DNA of 64,000 bases from positions 264,446 through 328,445 of the forward strand of contig JBNLDW010000012.1 in NCBI GenBank assembly GCA_050304615.1, read 5' to 3'. Below the pieces are notes generated by a model. That model searched no databases. It was given only the letters and a program-made list of their open reading frames with translations, and was not told the DNA's origin. A program made the position numbers and the translations under genes. The stretch's first letter is position 1. The number at the start of each line of letters is the position of its first letter. The DNA is from CBFDBF01 sp050304615 (GTDB lineage: Bacteria; Pseudomonadota; Gammaproteobacteria; Chromatiales; Chromatiaceae). Positions 63,036 to 64,000 of this stretch are shown one piece after another.

Positions 63036-63371
63036 ATGGATATAGAGAGCAATTTTCTGGTTACCGGCCGGGTACAAGGGGTGATGTTTCGCCAAACCTT
63101 TATCCGCGCCGCAGAAAATTGTGGGCTCAAGGGTGCCGCCAGCAACATGCCGGACGGGACTGTCTGCTGTCTACTGTCCGGAGCCAAAGAGAAGATTGAA
63201 GAGATTCAACAGCGACTGCGCTCAGGTATGAAGCTAAACTCCTGGGGCGCCGTGGTGGAAGAGCTGATTATCATCTCACCAGAACTGGCCCTACCCTTCC
63301 AGCAGCATCAGGTTACCACTTCAAATGTTGATTCCTTTGGTTGGAGTAGTGGGGTGGAGATGTATCTGTAG
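63036..63371 (+). CDS. Acylphosphatase
   Basis: 111 residues from ATG 63036, where the domain begins; an earlier in-frame start overlaps adk. FLVTGRVQGVMFRQTF supplies the phosphate loop and catalytic Arg, and AASNMPDGTVCCLLSG the Asn. The usual VGFR is VMFR here and the C-terminus is ~20 residues longer than normal. It hydrolyses acyl phosphates. Close behind adk and probably cotranscribed. Confidence 0.88.
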   Translation: MDIESNFLVTGRVQGVMFRQTFIRAAENCGLKGAASNMPDGTVCCLLSGAKEKIEEIQQRLRSGMKLNSWGAVVEELIIISPELALPFQQHQVTTSNVDSFGWSSGVEMYL

Positions 63372-63417
63372 CGTCCAGTCATCCCGCGGTTTGACCGAGG
63401 GATACAAAAAGTATTCT

Positions 63418-63472
63418 CTCCCCTAACCATCCCCTCTCCCCTGTGGGGGAGAGGGCTAGGGTGCTCGTCTGC
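63418..63472. repeat. Palindromic repeat family, variant R7
   Basis: CTCCCCTAACCATCCCC-TCTCCCCTGTGGGGGAGA-GGGCTAGGGTG: same logic as the other copies (CCTAACC left, GGCTAGGG right, CCCC..GGGG centre). The TCTCCC...GGGAGAGGG core is widespread in gammaproteobacterial genomes. The remaining part of the 343-bp gap up to 63653 shows no gene. Confidence 0.75.
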
Positions 63473-63653
63473 GTCTAACAGGTCTTGAGGTGGCACAGTA
63501 AAACCCTCGTCCTGTCGCGACTTGTTCGCTGGGTCCAGGCAATTATGCCTACCTAAACCCATTTTTCTTTGATAACCTTGAATAAATATAGGAAATACCC
63601 TCTTGGCAGGATGTACCAAGCTCAAGCCCACATTTCTGCCCGCAGGGCGTTTC

Positions 63654-63700
63654 TATGCGGCATATTTCAATATCGGTGCCAGCGTGATAATTAACTGTTA
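63654..63700 (+). repeat. Dispersed 47-bp element, copy C (diverged)
   Basis: Aligns end to end without gaps with 274-320 (about 33 of 47 identical), keeping GGCATATT.CAATAT in the middle and CTGTTA at the end. It sits 14 bp before the truncated gene at 63715. Confidence 0.6.
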
Positions 63701-63714
63701 GCGCTGAGAAGAAT

Positions 63715-64000
63715 ATGGAAGAAGAAATACTAAACAAACTACAAGATATTTACGTTCTGCTTTATGTGCTTAGCATAATGCTTGGCTTCGTTATGTTAAT
63801 TTGGGTGATAAACTGGATCAGCAACATAAAGGGTAATTTCAATAATGCATGGGAAAACAATTTCATTCAGTTAGCTGATAAATATTACGAGAGTGGTAAC
63901 TACGCGAGGTTAATCTCGCATTGTGAGGAAAAACTAAAAAAATATCCGAACCACTCTAATGCAACATGGTGGTTAGCAAGAGCGGAGCTAAAAACAGGTA
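63715..64000 (+). CDS. Membrane-anchored TPR-like protein, partial at window edge
   Basis: 95 residues are visible before the window ends. GAGAAG precedes ATG 63715. An N-terminal membrane helix (~12-36, LLYVLSIMLGFVMLIWVINWI) is followed by a TPR-like helix pair: DKYYESGNYARLISHCEEKL then YPNHSNATWWLARAELK, with the spacing of a 34-residue repeat. Function unknown. Its upstream element matches that of the DUF2007 gene at the other end of the window; both look like members of the same accessory gene type. Confidence 0.75.
   Translation, partial: MEEEILNKLQDIYVLLYVLSIMLGFVMLIWVINWISNIKGNFNNAWENNFIQLADKYYESGNYARLISHCEEKLKKYPNHSNATWWLARAELKTG

Overview
The window looks like a chromosomal segment of a gammaproteobacterium. 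The gene order gyrA-serC-serA-pheA-hisC-tyrA//aroA-cmk-rpsA-ihfB, followed on the other side of gyrA by mtnA, an MTA/SAH deaminase, ubiG, a HAD phosphatase and yciK, is the arrangement known from Pseudomonas and Chromatiales-type genomes. A VPLPA-type sorting tail, a GGDEF protein and a B12 riboswitch fit a free-living or symbiotic environmental gammaproteobacterium. Genus cannot be set from the sequence.

Layout. 1-4060 is a patchy accessory region: a DUF2007 protein, a thioredoxin/CcdA-like membrane protein, an alpha/beta hydrolase, and a divergent receiver/XRE pair with a paired operator. Two of these genes are preceded by the same 47-bp element, and a diverged copy precedes the gene cut off at the right edge. 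4070-15469 is a defence island. A leftward seven-gene operon carries a ribbon-helix-helix-like protein, a DUF4007 protein (SspB-like), a giant P-loop ATPase (SspC-like), a PAPS-reductase-type ATP pyrophosphatase (SspD-like), a DUF262/DUF1524 nuclease (SspE-like), a four-helix membrane protein and a DEDDh exonuclease. A phosphorothioation-associated methyltransferase converges on it, and an hsdR-like remnant lies at its upstream edge. This is best read as an SspBCD-SspE single-strand phosphorothioation defence system with extra parts; no cysteine desulfurase (sspA) is present locally.

15700-17433 is an SOS operon (Y-family polymerase plus a small SRAP-like protein). 18666-24091 is a vitamin B12 uptake locus: btuFCD-like ABC transporter, cobalamin riboswitch and TonB-dependent receptor, bracketed by arrays of a GC-rich palindromic repeat. 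24560-26029 holds lexA, a SET-domain protein, a Cys-containing small protein and an unlisted 51-residue peptide. LexA here appears to bind direct repeats GTTC-N7-GTTC, the alphaproteobacterial type: six such boxes are visible, and at lexA, the polymerase and 15241 the box lies at the -10 element.

26018-41300 is the conserved folate/aromatic/serine amino acid, translation and gyrase supercluster, interrupted between tyrA and aroA by a repeat-rich lipoprotein and a CbiM-like membrane protein. 41614-45587 pairs a TrkH potassium importer with a short KdpD-like kinase and a KdpE-like regulator. 45673-63371 is mostly housekeeping: PhoD-like phosphatase, methionine salvage and MTA deamination, ubiquinone synthesis, peptidoglycan recycling (probable mupP), mnmA, purB, adk and acylphosphatase. 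It also contains a VPLPA-CTERM protein, a secreted Cys/His protein, a diguanylate cyclase and a secretin-N-like protein. Coordinates of regulatory sites were read by eye; no database search was run.
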